In this document: piece by piece, positions 1 to 9,584 of the stretch
Position numbering within the stretch: position 1 is the stretch's first letter
Layout of the letters: each line of letters opens with the position of its first letter
NCBI GenBank assembly: GCA_963788965.1
Contig: CAWBIK010000003.1
Location: 124,001 to 188,000 of the forward strand
Length of the DNA stretch: 64,000 nucleotides
Direction: 5' to 3'
Source: QHXQ01 sp963788965
GTDB lineage: Bacteria > Acidobacteriota > Blastocatellia > Pyrinomonadales > Pyrinomonadaceae
The notes under the pieces: generated by a model
The model's input: only the letters and a program-made list of their open reading frames with translations
Told to the model about the DNA's origin: nothing
Databases searched by the model: none
Made by a program: the position numbers and the translations under genes

Positions 1-1827
1 CAAAGCCCGTCGCACTCGTCAGCATGCCAACGCTGTCGGCGCGCTTCCCGTCCTTCCAATTGGGGCTACTGAAACCGACCCTTGAGCGCGCGGGCATTCC
101 GGCGCAGACCTTCTCCCTCTTCATGTACTTCGGGACGCAAGTTGGCTGGCACATCAACGAGGCGCTGGCGGACGTTTACCCGTGCATGGTGGGCGAGTGG
201 ATTTGGGCCCGCGCGGCGTTCGGCGACTTCGCGGACGACGATGGCTACTTCCGCATCTACGGGCCGAGCCTCCGCGCGATCTGCGAACAGGCCGGCTGCA
301 CGGTGGACGACCTCCGGCGTGTGCGCGACGAGGTGGTCCCGGCCTTCATCGAGTTTTGCCTTGAGAGCATCGACTGGCGGCGCTTCGGCCTGATCGGCTT
401 CTCCGTCTGTTTCCAGCAGATGTTGGCCAGCGTCGCGCTCGCCCGCGCGTTGAAAGAGCGTCACCCCGACATCCCGATCATCATGGGCGGGGCTGGCTTC
501 GAGGACGACATCGCCGAAGAGATCATGCGCGGCTGCCCGCAGGTGGATTACGTCCACTGCGGCGACGCCGAAGAGACGTTTCCGCAGATGGTGCGGCGGC
601 TCTACGCCGACGAATCGATGCGTGGTCTGCCGGGTCTGATGTGGCGCGACGGCGCAGAGGTCGTCTTCAACGGGCGCGCGCCGAACCTCAAGGACATGAA
701 CCACACGCCCGCGCCGGAGTTCGACGAATACTTCTACGCGCGCCGCGAGGGCGGCTACGAGACTTACACGGGCGCGCAGGAAGTCTTGCTGCCCATCGAG
801 ACGGCGCGCGGTTGCTGGTGGGGTGTAAAGAACCACTGCACGTTCTGCGGGCTGAACCGCGCCGGGATGGAGTTCCGCGCGAAGGACGCCGGGCAAGTCA
901 CTCGAACAACTCGAAACGTTGTCGCGCCGCTACGGGATACTGGACTTCAACGCCATCGACAACATCATGGCCCCCGAATACATCGACAAGCTATTCGGTC
1001 AACTCGCCAACGCCAACACAGATATCCGTCTCCACTACGAAGTCCGGCCGAGCCTGACGCGCGCACAGTTGAAGCTGATGCGCGCGGGCGGCCTCTTCTC
1101 GATTCAACCCGGCGTCGAGAGTTTCTCAACGCACGTGCTAAAGCTGATGCGCAAGCACACGACGGGCATGCGCAATCTCGAACTCGTCAAGTGGTGTACG
1201 TACTACGGCATCAACAACCTCTATAACATCCTCGTCCGCTTCCCCGGCGAACGCGCCGAAGACTTCAGCGCGCAGTGCGAGTTGATGCCGAAGATTCATC
1301 ACTGGCAGCCGCCGTGGGCTGCGGCGCAGGCGCGCGCCGACCGCGGCTCGCCGATGTTCACCGAGCCGGAGACGCAGTCCGTCACGCAGCTTACCCCGTC
1401 GCCCTGTTACGACTACCTTTTCCCCAAAGACCGCTTCGACCTGCGCCGCGTCTCCTACTACTACGAGCACGAGATGGGGAACACGGTCGGCGAAGACGGC
1501 TACGAAGAACTCTTCGCTGCCGTCGAACTCTGGCAGCGGCGCTGGCGCGAGCGCCCCCGGCCATACCTGCGTTATCGCAAAGCTTGGGCCACCATCTTCG
1601 TCGAGGACGGGCGCAACGGCCGCGCACGCGAAATGACCTACTCAGGCCAGCACGCCGCGCTCTACGAATACTGCGCCGACGCGCGCAGCCCGAAAGAGAT
1701 CGCCGCACGCTTTGAAGACGCGCCGTGGGTAGAGGAGGCGCTGGGCGAATTCCTTGAGCGCGATCTGATGATTCACCTCGACGGGCGCTACATCAGCCTT
1801 GCGCTGCCGTCGAACCCTTACTTCTAA
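1..1827 (+). CDS. RiPP-type radical SAM enzyme (5' end cut; one frame break)
   Basis: Homologue of the family annotated as RiPP maturation radical SAM C-methyltransferase (TIGR03975-like). The frame is already open at base 3 and reads K-P-V-A-L-V-S-M-P, matching the family's usual N-terminus, so the true start lies just outside the window. A B12-binding-type Rossmann region (I-I-M-G-G-A-G near 480-505) precedes the cluster-binding motif C-W-W-G-V-K-N-H-C-T-F-C at about 812-850. Its spacing is CX7CX2C, not the classical CX3CX2C, as is usual for this family. The frame shifts near 892, where one extra base in GCCGGGCAAG restores the reading A-G-K-S-L-E-Q-L-E. The second half ends at the TAA at 1825-1827 and carries the expected G-V-E-S radical SAM segment. 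About 608 codons are present. It is followed after 15 bases by the fused gene at 1843, so the two probably form one operon. Its substrate is unknown and no precursor peptide gene is visible nearby. A second, complete homologue lies at 19912-21780. Confidence 0.85.
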
Positions 1828-1828
1828 T

Positions 1829-1834
1829 AAGGAG
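1829..1834 (+). promoter_or_regulatory. Ribosome binding site deciding a TTG start
   Basis: AAGGAG lies 8 bases before TTG at 1843 and directly after the stop of the radical SAM gene. No ATG or GTG at a sensible distance competes, so the fused protein downstream most likely starts with TTG. Confidence 0.6.
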
Positions 1835-1842
1835 CGAGGACT

Positions 1843-4756
1843 TTGCGCGAAGCACTGTCGGCAACGCTCTCGACGTTGCCGGCGCGTTTTCACGAAGACC
1901 GGGCGAAGTTGCTCGAACTGCTCAGGCGGGGCGGCATCCTGCACCGTTCGCCGACTCAGCCCGTCCTCTCGCGCGACGGCACGTCGCACCGCTGGATGCT
2001 CGACTCGCTCTCCGTCACGCTCACCCCGCGCGGGGCCGAACTGGCGGGCCGCTGCCTACTCGAACTGCTCAAGCGTTTCGACGGGCGGCAGATCGCAACT
2101 TACGGCTTGACGGCAGTTCCCATCCTGCAATCCTGCCTCCTACAGTCCGGCGGTCGCTATCGCGGACTCCTAGTGCGCAAAGAGCGCAAGCAGCACGGCT
2201 CTTTAAAGTTGATCGAAGGTCCCGTCGATAAGTCCGAGCCGGTCATCCTCGTTGACGATTCCATCAGTTCCGGCCTGTCAATGGAAGAAGCTTGCGCGCG
2301 GCTCGAAGAACACGGGCCTGCGCGTGGAAGGCGGGGTCTGCCTTGTGCGCTTCGGCTGGCACGGCGGATACGCGGCGATGCAGGAACGTGGCTACCACGT
2401 CGAAGCGGTTTATGACATCTGGGACGACTTCATCTACCAAATGGAGGACGAGTACAAGCCGCCGCTCAACCCCACCAAGTGTTTCCCCGACTTCGAGTGG
2501 AGCGACGCGCGCGCACCCGAAGGACTCCACCCGGCCGAACTGGCGCGACTCGCCATGTCGGAGTTCTTGACATCGGGCCGGCTGCTCCGTGCCCCGCGGC
2601 AACTCGACGCCGAATACGACTCGGCGGGCGGCGCATGGGTCAGCGTGCGCTCGCGCCGCGACATACACCTCCGGCACGCGCGCGACGGCTTCTGGCATTT
2701 CCCCGGCGAAAGTCGCGGCACAACTGCGGACGACCTGCTGCTCGCTGCACTGTTGACGGCGGCACACCTGCCCACAGGCCGCGAGGGCATAGAACTCATC
2801 GAGCAGAGCGGCATCGCCGTGACCTTCTTCACGGCGCTTGAGCGTTGCACGGTCGGCCAACTCGATAACGACCGCTACGGCATCGTCGTGCGCAGCCTTG
2901 AGCGTCCTTCGTGCATGGGCGGCGCGCTGCCACGGATGCCCGGCATCGTGGGCGACTGGGAACAGTTTCAACACGCGCGGCGGAAGAACGGGGGACTGCT
3001 CTCGTTCGAGCCTTACGAGATTTACCGGCACGACGTAATCAAGCTGATCGAGCCGGGGGCGGATTGGCAGCCGACCGGCGTGCCCTTAGCGGCGACGCCG
3101 TGGCATCAGGACAGGGAAGTCTGCGCCCCGCTGGCTGCGCACGCCCGCGACATCGTCCTCGAGCCACCTCCTCGGACGCACTGAGTCCACCCGGCCGCTC
3201 GCACGACGCGAAGCGGCTCGAAGGACTCGACTCCGTTTACGTGACCGTCTACCTCAACGGGCGTCTGCGCGGCTGTATGGGTGGCGCAGTCAGCGCGCTC
3301 GACGACGACTTGCGGCGGCTCGCGCCGCGCGGCACTCGACGACGCACGCTTCGAGTCCGACGCGGCCCCGATCGGGGCAGACGACGTGGCCGTCAGCGTC
3401 TCACTGCTGTTTAATCCTCTCGTGATAGGCGAGTGCGCGCCCGCAGAGGTCACGCAGTACGTGCGGCACGGGCATCAAGCGTTGATGGCGTATCGCGGCG
3501 AGAGCGTCGGTCTGTTGCTGCCCTTCGTGGCCTCCATGAACAACCTCGACCCATCGGGTTTCGCGCGTGAGGTCCTGCGGAAAGCCGGCCTGACCGAGCC
3601 GCCCTATTACTGGTGTCGCTTCGACTGCGTTACTTGGCTGGCCGACGCAAGCGGCGTCCATCAACTCGTCGGCGCGTTCCCGCAAGCGGAAGAACCGGCG
3701 GCAGAAGATTTGAACGAACTACTCGCCAGCCGGGCCGAACTGCACGTGCAGTACTTACTCCAACACCAGAAGCCGGACGGCACTTTCTTCACAGACTACG
3801 AGCCATTTCAAAACAGGCTCTACGAAGGCGTCGATCTACCGCGGCTGGCCCACGCGGCTTGGGTACTCGCGCGCGCCGCCCGCGTTCTGGGCGATGACAG
3901 GCTAAGAGCAGCAGCCAACAGAGCGATTGCTTATCTCTTGAACGCCGTGACAGAGGGCGACGACGGCCTCTGGCTCGAAGCGCCTGACCATGTGCCGACG
4001 GTGGCCGAGTTATCGTTCCTGCTCCTCGCGCTCTGCGAACTGGACGGGGGCGATTCCACGTCGCGTCGCGCTGTGGCCGAGCGCGTCGCCGCCACACTCT
4101 GGGACTGCGTGAGTCTGCCGCACGGGCGCGTCCAAACGCATCGCCGGCCCGACCCGTCTGCGGATGAGTTTCAAGATTACTTCCCCGGTCAGGTGCTGCT
4201 CGCGCTCGCCACGGCGAGCGCGTCGCACGTCTGCACCGCCGACGAAGAGAAGCTGTCCCGCAGCTTCCTCTACTACCGGCATCGCTTCCGCCATCAGCGC
4301 AACTTCGGCCAAGTCTCCTGGTATACGCAAGCCTTCGCACGCTGGTGGCAGGTGACGCGCGACGCACGCTTCGCCGCCTTCGCATTCGAGATCGTGGACT
4401 GGATTTTGACTTACCAGCAGGAGCACACAGGGGCGTTCATTAACGACCACCAGCCGGAGACGCCCGGTTACATCACCGCCGTCTATCTCGAAGCCGTTGC
4501 CGCCGCCTCGAACCTCGCGGCCGCCCTAGCCGACGAACACCGCCGCCGAACCTACACGGAAGCTTACGCGCGTGGCCTCCGCTTTCTCGACCGACTCGTC
4601 ATACAGCCGCGCGACGCGACCGTTCTGCCCAGCCCCGCCTACGCGGTCGGCGGGCTTCGCCGCGCACTACACTACAGCGAAATTCGCACCGACTTCGTCC
4701 AGCACGCCCTCTCCGCAGTCCTTGAGTGCTATGGATTCGGAAGAACCATAGATTAG
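1843..4756 (+). CDS. Fused phosphoribosyltransferase / unknown domain / AMMECR1 / alpha-toroid protein (three frame breaks)
   Basis: Read as one polypeptide of about 970 aa after repairing breaks near 2317 (extra base in GGGCCTG), 3163 (a G lost from what was probably GAGGCC) and 3332 (extra base). Residues 1-200 resemble orotate-type phosphoribosyltransferases, with the PRPP loop V-I-L-V-D-D-S-I-S-S-G at about 2246-2280. Residues 230-440 are an unassigned domain containing C-M-G-G near 2914-2925. Residues 455-615 match AMMECR1: L-R-G-C-M-G-G near 3267-3287, then G-L-L-L-P-F-V-A near 3512 and K-A-G-L near 3580. Residues 620-970 are all-helical, rich in aromatic and Trp/Arg motifs, and look like an (alpha/alpha) toroid of the terpene-cyclase or glycosyl-hydrolase six-hairpin type. 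The frame before each break continues the domain after it, which supports a single protein over several genes. I know of no characterised protein with this order of domains. The reaction is unknown. Confidence 0.7.
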
Positions 4757-5037
4757 CCTCGTCATAGCACAACTTCTGCTCGCGTCCGATAACATCTAGA
4801 CAAAAAGTGCGTACTTTGCCTCGGAGTCAAAACGGCGCAGTGCGTCGAGCATGTCCGTTGGTCTATCTGCAACGTTACGTGCTAGCTTACATTTACATAA
4901 TATTTATTATCGGACCTAATATCAGTAAGACTTCCGACTCTGAACTGTTCCGTAAAATGAGGCCGCGGTGCTATGCTTGCTTGAAATTTTTTTTTGGTCC
5001 GCAGGCAATTTTGTGCGGCTGAAAGGGTGGGACACTA
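4757..5037 (+). other. AT-rich intergenic region, probable promoter of the gene at 5038
   Basis: This 281-base gap between two plus-strand genes is clearly more AT-rich than its surroundings, especially 4880-4960, and carries a run of nine T at 4987-4995. That composition fits a promoter region, but I cannot point to a reliable -35/-10 pair. The 71-codon open frame inside it has no ribosome binding site and no recognisable product. Confidence 0.35.
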
Positions 5038-5982
5038 GTGAGACACATGCTATCGCTTGCGGAGATCGGGCCGGATAACATCTCGCGTTTAGTTGAGCGA
5101 GCGATTGTGATTGCGCACACGGAGAGCGGAAATTTACGGACGCTTGAAGGTAAGACGGTCGGCATATATTTCCGGCGCTCGTCCACGCGCACACGCACGG
5201 CTTTTGCGGTCGGGGCGATGAAGTTGGGCGCGAATATTATTCAATATGGGCCGAATGATTTGCAGCTTGTGACGGGTGAGACGATTGAAGATACTGCGCG
5301 GGTGCTGGCGAACTTCTTGGACATACTTGTGATCCGAACTAACGAGACGCTAGCGGAGATGCGCGCGCTCGCTGCACAGGATCAGATGGCCGTGGTCAAT
5401 GCCATGAGCGAGAACGAGCATCCGACACAGGCGCTCGCCGACCTGACCACGATCAAAGAGGCGTTCGGCCGGTTAAACGATCTGCACCTACTCTATCTCG
5501 GCGAGGGCAACAACACGGCGGCGGCGCTGGCGTTCGCTGTCGCCATGTCCGAGCAGATGCGGCTCACGCTTGTCACGCCGGAGGGCTATGGACTGCCTGA
5601 GAGTTTGCTAGCACAAGCACGCGTGTTTGCGCGCCGGTCCGGTGCGGAGATCACACAGCACCACGACATCGCGCAACTACCGACGAGCGTGGACGTGGTG
5701 TACACGACGCGTTGGCAGACTATGGGCGAGCCTAAAGCGGACGCGAACTGGCGTGAGAAGTTTGCGCCTTACTGCGTCACGCCTGAGTTGATGGCGCACG
5801 TCTCCAAGCCAAAGGGCACGATCTTCTTGCACGACCTGCCCGCCGTGCGCGGCGCAGAGGTGTTGGACGAAGTATTGGACGGGCCGCAAAGTCTGGCCTT
5901 CAGGCAGGCGAAACATAAGATGACGAGCGCCATGGCCGTGCTTGAATGGTGCGCGGGCGTTGACGGGCCGGGCGGTTCGTAG
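5038..5982 (+). CDS. Ornithine carbamoyltransferase-family enzyme
   Basis: A 314-aa member of the aspartate/ornithine carbamoyltransferase superfamily, full length for the family. It transfers the carbamoyl group of carbamoyl phosphate to an amine. The carbamoyl-phosphate motifs are present: S-S-T-R-T-R-T near residues 48-54 and H-P-T-Q-A-L-A-D near 127-134. The two substrate-side motifs deviate from ornithine enzymes: T-M-G-E-P-K in place of S-M-G-E-P-K, and H-D-L-P-A in place of H-C-L-P-A, losing the conserved cysteine. This suggests another amine substrate. In tuberactinomycin clusters an OTC homologue has been proposed to carbamoylate diaminopropionate, and this window also encodes SbnA/SbnB-like enzymes for that amino acid; ureidoalanine formation is therefore plausible but unproven. 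The GTG start at 5038 is preferred over ATG 5047 because AAAGGG sits about 10 bases upstream of it. An arginine-pathway enzyme is the alternative. Confidence 0.85.
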   Translation: MRHMLSLAEIGPDNISRLVERAIVIAHTESGNLRTLEGKTVGIYFRRSSTRTRTAFAVGAMKLGANIIQYGPNDLQLVTGETIEDTARVLANFLDILVIRTNETLAEMRALAAQDQMAVVNAMSENEHPTQALADLTTIKEAFGRLNDLHLLYLGEGNNTAAALAFAVAMSEQMRLTLVTPEGYGLPESLLAQARVFARRSGAEITQHHDIAQLPTSVDVVYTTRWQTMGEPKADANWREKFAPYCVTPELMAHVSKPKGTIFLHDLPAVRGAEVLDEVLDGPQSLAFRQAKHKMTSAMAVLEWCAGVDGPGGS

Positions 5983-6007
5983 CACGCGCTGCTTGTTGCG
6001 CTGCATA

Positions 6008-6056
6008 ACAAAAAAGGCTCGCAGGTTGGTATGTATTGCACACCAACCTGCGAGCC
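6008..6056 (-). terminator. Rho-independent terminator of the carbamoyltransferase gene
   Basis: A perfect 15-base-pair stem (6016-6030 with 6042-6056, 11-base loop) is flanked on its left by AACAAAAAA. Read on the minus strand, the stem is followed by TTTTTTGTT, a standard intrinsic terminator for the leftward gene ending at 6144. Confidence 0.8.
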
Positions 6057-6076
6057 TGTCGTATCTCGGATAGATC

Positions 6077-6115
6077 GCGCGGCGACGTGAAGCATCGTGC
6101 TTCACGTCGCCGCGC
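6077..6115 (+). terminator. Second perfect hairpin between convergent genes
   Basis: A perfect 18-base-pair stem (6077-6094 with 6098-6115) with the 3-base loop TCG, rich in G and C. The sequence after it on the plus strand, AACTTTA, is only weakly T-rich, so termination of the rightward OTC-family gene is likely but less clear than for the neighbouring hairpin. Confidence 0.55.
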
Positions 6116-6143
6116 AACTTTATCGCTGCTTACCGGCGCACGT

Positions 6144-8501
6144 CTATTGCTTCGTCAGCACGTTTACCCCGTTCGGCTCTGTCACCACGGCTTCGGCAAC
6201 CGCGCCCGCGCCGTTGATTCTGAACTCGATGCTGTAACTGTGTATGTGTTTCAGCTTGAACTCAGACTCTTTGCGGGGCGCTAACTCGATGCCGATCTGG
6301 CCGGGCACGGTCAGCACCAGTTCTTCGTTGCCCCGCAGCGAGATGTTCATGGACTTGTCGTGCGAGACGTAGTCGCCGATGTATTTCTCAAGCCGCGCCT
6401 TGCCCTGCACCGACACGTCAGGCCTGCGCGTGAAGACGACTTCTCTGGCCGAGACTTTCGCTGGCAGGACGACGAGGCAATCCATATTGCCTTTGCCGTC
6501 GGGGATAAAGATCAGCTTGTAACCCTTGAACGGGTCCAAGCGCACCTCGAAGGCGTGCGCGCCGAGATAACGCACGGGCGAGGACCACTGCGCGGCCGCG
6601 CGCCCGCCGCCGTCCATACTGACATAGAGTTGGTCGCCCAACAGTTCCAGCCGCAACAACCCCATGCCTGCGTTCTCGAACTCGCCGACGTATTCGCGCA
6701 AAGGGGCCGGCGGTTGGTCGTACTCGGTGTGCGCCTGCACCGCCAACTGCTTGACGACGGCGACCGCATCTCTGACGCGTTGATCCCAAGGCCGGTCGTC
6801 CAACTCGAAGAGAATCTTGTGCGTCTTGGCCACGAGTCTGTCTTGCAGCATTAGGTAATCGATGCCCGTCGAGAGAAACGTTCTGAGCGCGTCCGCGGGC
6901 GATTCTACAATCGGCTCACCCATGACGTTGAACGACGTGTTGAGGATGATCGGCACGCCCGTCTTCTCGTGAAACTTCTTGACCAGTTCATAGAGCGGGC
7001 CGTTAGCCTCTCTGGTCACGGTCTGAAAGCGACCCGTGCCGTCCACATGCACGACGGCAGGCACGAGTGCTTTCTTCTCTTCCTTGAAGTCGCAGACGCG
7101 CAGCATGTATGGACTGTGCGGGTCTTTGTCCGCGACGTTGAACCAGTTCTCTACTTCTTCGAGCAGCACGACGGGCGCGAACGGGCGAAACCCTTCACGG
7201 TGTTTGACGCGCCGGTTCAAGACCTCTTTGCCGTCCGCGCGCCGTGGATCGCAGAGGATGCTGCGTTGACCGAGCGCACGCGGCCCAAGCTCTGAACGAC
7301 CCTGAAACCAACCGACGATCTTGCCCTCGCTGAGCAGATCAACCGCGTCGGCGATCACGTCCGCCGACTTCACTTCACGCACGCCGAGCGTGTGCTTGAC
7401 TGCGTGCGCGACGGCTGCTGACGAGTACTCACGCCCGACCGCATCATGCACGAGCAGGCGGCCGGTGTTCTGGTTGGTCAACTGCCACAGCCCGTGATAG
7501 GCCGCGCCGATGGCCGGGCCGCTGTCTTCCGCCGCCGGCATGATGTAGACGTTCTTGAAAGCGGACTCGCCAACGATGCGTTCGTTCGCCACGCTGTTGA
7601 GGGCGACGCCGCCCGCGTAGCAAAAGTTCGCGCTCGGATACTGTTCGTGCAGATGCTCGACCAGATACAGGATGGCCTCTTCGAGCGCAGCCTGTGTCGA
7701 GGCAGCGAGGTTTTCATACTCGGTCTGATTCGCGGGCCAGCGTTCGTGCTTTTGATAACGGCGCGGCACTTTGTCGTTGAAGATAAACTGCCCGTCGGCG
7801 GTGCGCGTGAAGAAGTCTTGCACGGGCGTCGTCGGTTGCCCGTAAGGGGCGAGGCCCATGACCTTGCCTGCTTCCAGCAAGTCGCCGAAAATCTGCGCCG
7901 CCACCACGGAGTACATCCCGCCGAGGCTGCCGAACTGAAACAATCCTTCTTTGTTCTGATTGGCCCAAGCACCATTGGCGACCAGATGTTTTTCCAACGG
8001 CTTGATCTGCGTGCCGTCCGCTGCATACAGCGAGATGATCTCAGCACCGGCTGCGACCGGCCACTTGCACGCCGCTTGTTCTTCGGGCGTCAAATCTTCA
8101 TAAGGCGAGCCGGCCCCGTCAACGACGAGGATCGCGGCTTGTTGATAACCGGAAGTGGCGAAGACGCTGACGGCGTGCGCGTAGTGGTGCGGGATGTAGG
8201 CGACCGGCGTGTTATGACGGCGCAAGTCAAGCGTCGGGTTGAGCATGATGTTTTGCGGGCGCGAGTTCTTAGGACCGGGGATGGAATAGACCACCATGCT
8301 CAGGTCCTTGGGCGTGATGCCCGCGTACTCGAAACAATAGTCGAGCGCCTGACACGGATAAGCGGCGTGGATGCCGTCCCGTTTTTTGCGCGTGAGTCGT
8401 TCCTCTTGAATCGCCACGACGATCTCATCGCCATGCAAGAGGCAAACCGCGCCGTTATGCGGCGAAGCACTGATACCAAGAATCCAGGGGGTGCTATGCA
8501 T
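6144..8501 (-). CDS. NodU/CmcH-type O-carbamoyltransferase with C-terminal beta-barrel-like extension
   Basis: 785 aa. Residues 1-580 are a NodU/CmcH/TobZ-type carbamoyltransferase, which makes carbamoyl-adenylate from ATP and carbamoyl phosphate and passes the carbamoyl group to a hydroxyl or amine. Visible hallmarks are the N-terminal G-I-S-A-S-P-H-N-G-A, the metal/substrate motif H-H-Y-A-H-A near residue 105, F-Q-G-R-S-E-L-G-P-R-A-L-G near 405, and L-N-T-S-F-N-V near 520. Residues 600-785 are an extra, strand-rich domain resembling the DUF3471/Pab87 C-terminal barrel usually found behind serine beta-lactamase-like hydrolases; it is not part of the normal family. GAGG precedes the ATG at 8501. 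Family members usually tailor natural products, so this gene may belong to the NRPS cluster, although three apparently unrelated genes separate it from the main operon. The hydroxyl acceptor could be a Ser or beta-hydroxylated residue (inference). Confidence 0.88.
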   Translation of the reverse strand: MHSTPWILGISASPHNGAVCLLHGDEIVVAIQEERLTRKKRDGIHAAYPCQALDYCFEYAGITPKDLSMVVYSIPGPKNSRPQNIMLNPTLDLRRHNTPVAYIPHHYAHAVSVFATSGYQQAAILVVDGAGSPYEDLTPEEQAACKWPVAAGAEIISLYAADGTQIKPLEKHLVANGAWANQNKEGLFQFGSLGGMYSVVAAQIFGDLLEAGKVMGLAPYGQPTTPVQDFFTRTADGQFIFNDKVPRRYQKHERWPANQTEYENLAASTQAALEEAILYLVEHLHEQYPSANFCYAGGVALNSVANERIVGESAFKNVYIMPAAEDSGPAIGAAYHGLWQLTNQNTGRLLVHDAVGREYSSAAVAHAVKHTLGVREVKSADVIADAVDLLSEGKIVGWFQGRSELGPRALGQRSILCDPRRADGKEVLNRRVKHREGFRPFAPVVLLEEVENWFNVADKDPHSPYMLRVCDFKEEKKALVPAVVHVDGTGRFQTVTREANGPLYELVKKFHEKTGVPIILNTSFNVMGEPIVESPADALRTFLSTGIDYLMLQDRLVAKTHKILFELDDRPWDQRVRDAVAVVKQLAVQAHTEYDQPPAPLREYVGEFENAGMGLLRLELLGDQLYVSMDGGGRAAAQWSSPVRYLGAHAFEVRLDPFKGYKLIFIPDGKGNMDCLVVLPAKVSAREVVFTRRPDVSVQGKARLEKYIGDYVSHDKSMNISLRGNEELVLTVPGQIGIELAPRKESEFKLKHIHSYSIEFRINGAGAVAEAVVTEPNGVNVLTKQ

Positions 8502-8679
8502 AATGATTCTTTACCTCAATCCAGACAAAATGGGGGCAACGCACACGGCGACTCGACGAGCCGCGCTGCGCGCACGCAGCCCGCGCCGCAGACGTTGCGC
8601 CTGCGTCGGGGTTCAAGCGGGCCGGGTTGTAAGACGTGATTGCGGGGTGTTGCGGGGAACGAGCGGGCGGGCGGATTAG

Positions 8680-9522
8680 TTACCGCCCGAAGCTCTGCGA
8701 GTTGAGTTCTTCGGGGTTAAGCCGGTACTGCTTCAGGTCTAATTCTTCCAGCATCCGCCCGTCGGCTTCCGTCGTGATGCGATGCGGCCAGAGGATGCCG
8801 CCGACAGCGCGATAGGCCGTGAAGCGCACGCGGATGTCTGTCTCCTGCGTTTGCGTGAGATTATCGTTATCAGTCGCGTTCATCGTGACCACGGGTGGGC
8901 GGCCGCGATAGCTCAGCATGAGCGGCAGAAAAGTTTTCGCGTCGAGATAAAGTTGCGCGGCGAAGCCGTCCACGGTCTGCACGTTGAGGACGCGCGCCGT
9001 TGTGCCGTCAACTTCAGACGTGCCCGCATCGGTTAAGCGAACGGGCGCGGCGGACGATAAAAGCAGCGCGGGCAGGTAGCGCGCGAAGTTGGCGCGCATC
9101 TGTTTCTGCTCGTTCCCTGTCGCGGGCTTGGCGCGTCTGCCGGCCTGCGTCAACGTGATCGGCAGATTGCCCATGTCAACGCCCGTTTCCTTCCATGCAC
9201 GCCCGCCGTCGAGCACGTTGGTTAACTTGACCTTCACGTCGCCCGTGAGGCCCATCGTCTCGACCTGCTTATATCTGTCGGGCGACAGCCAGTTGAGTTC
9301 GAGTTCGCCCGTGCGCTCTTGATCAGGAAAGACGCGCCGGAGTTGTCCGGTCGCAGACAAACTCTGGACGTGCCGCAGACGCGCCTCGCCGCCGAGCGCA
9401 GCACGCGCCTGCTTAAGCAACTCATCGCCCTGCGGCGCTGCTTGCGCTGGCGACGACGAGCCAACCGGCAGGCTCGCCAGCAACAACAGCAAACCGACGA
9501 CCAACATAACGGACCTGTACAT
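8680..9522 (-). CDS. Exported LolA-like lipoprotein-sorting-type protein
   Basis: 280 aa with a clear signal peptide: M-Y-R-S, then a Val/Leu-rich stretch, then A-Q-A-A as a likely cleavage site near residue 30. The rest is strand-rich with no catalytic motif and resembles the outer-membrane lipoprotein-sorting (LolA/LppX) fold proteins common in Acidobacteriota. The start at 9522 is chosen over 9546 because GGAGG lies about 6 bases upstream of it. It follows the ADOP permease by 62 bases in the same direction and probably shares its transcript. Nothing in it links it to peptide synthesis. The precise function is unknown. Confidence 0.6.
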   Translation of the reverse strand: MYRSVMLVVGLLLLLASLPVGSSSPAQAAPQGDELLKQARAALGGEARLRHVQSLSATGQLRRVFPDQERTGELELNWLSPDRYKQVETMGLTGDVKVKLTNVLDGGRAWKETGVDMGNLPITLTQAGRRAKPATGNEQKQMRANFARYLPALLLSSAAPVRLTDAGTSEVDGTTARVLNVQTVDGFAAQLYLDAKTFLPLMLSYRGRPPVVTMNATDNDNLTQTQETDIRVRFTAYRAVGGILWPHRITTEADGRMLEELDLKQYRLNPEELNSQSFGR

Positions 9523-9584
9523 AATAAGCCTCCACCCTTGCCACATGATTGCTGCCCGGCCGCGCTGTGCGCAGCCGGACTTTT

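Noticed and set aside
24..1226. Left radical SAM gene starting at ATG 24
   Set aside because: The frame is open upstream to the window edge and codes for the family's usual N-terminal residues, so the start is outside the window.
4987..4995. Run of nine T as an intrinsic terminator
   Set aside because: No stable GC-rich inverted repeat directly precedes it.
4807..5022. Small 71-codon ORF as a possible RiPP precursor for the radical SAM enzyme
   Set aside because: No ribosome binding site, no leader-like or repetitive core sequence, and it lies in an AT-rich region that looks like a promoter.
7446..8639. 397-codon open frame on the plus strand
   Set aside because: Antisense to the NodU/CmcH-type carbamoyltransferase; no recognisable fold.
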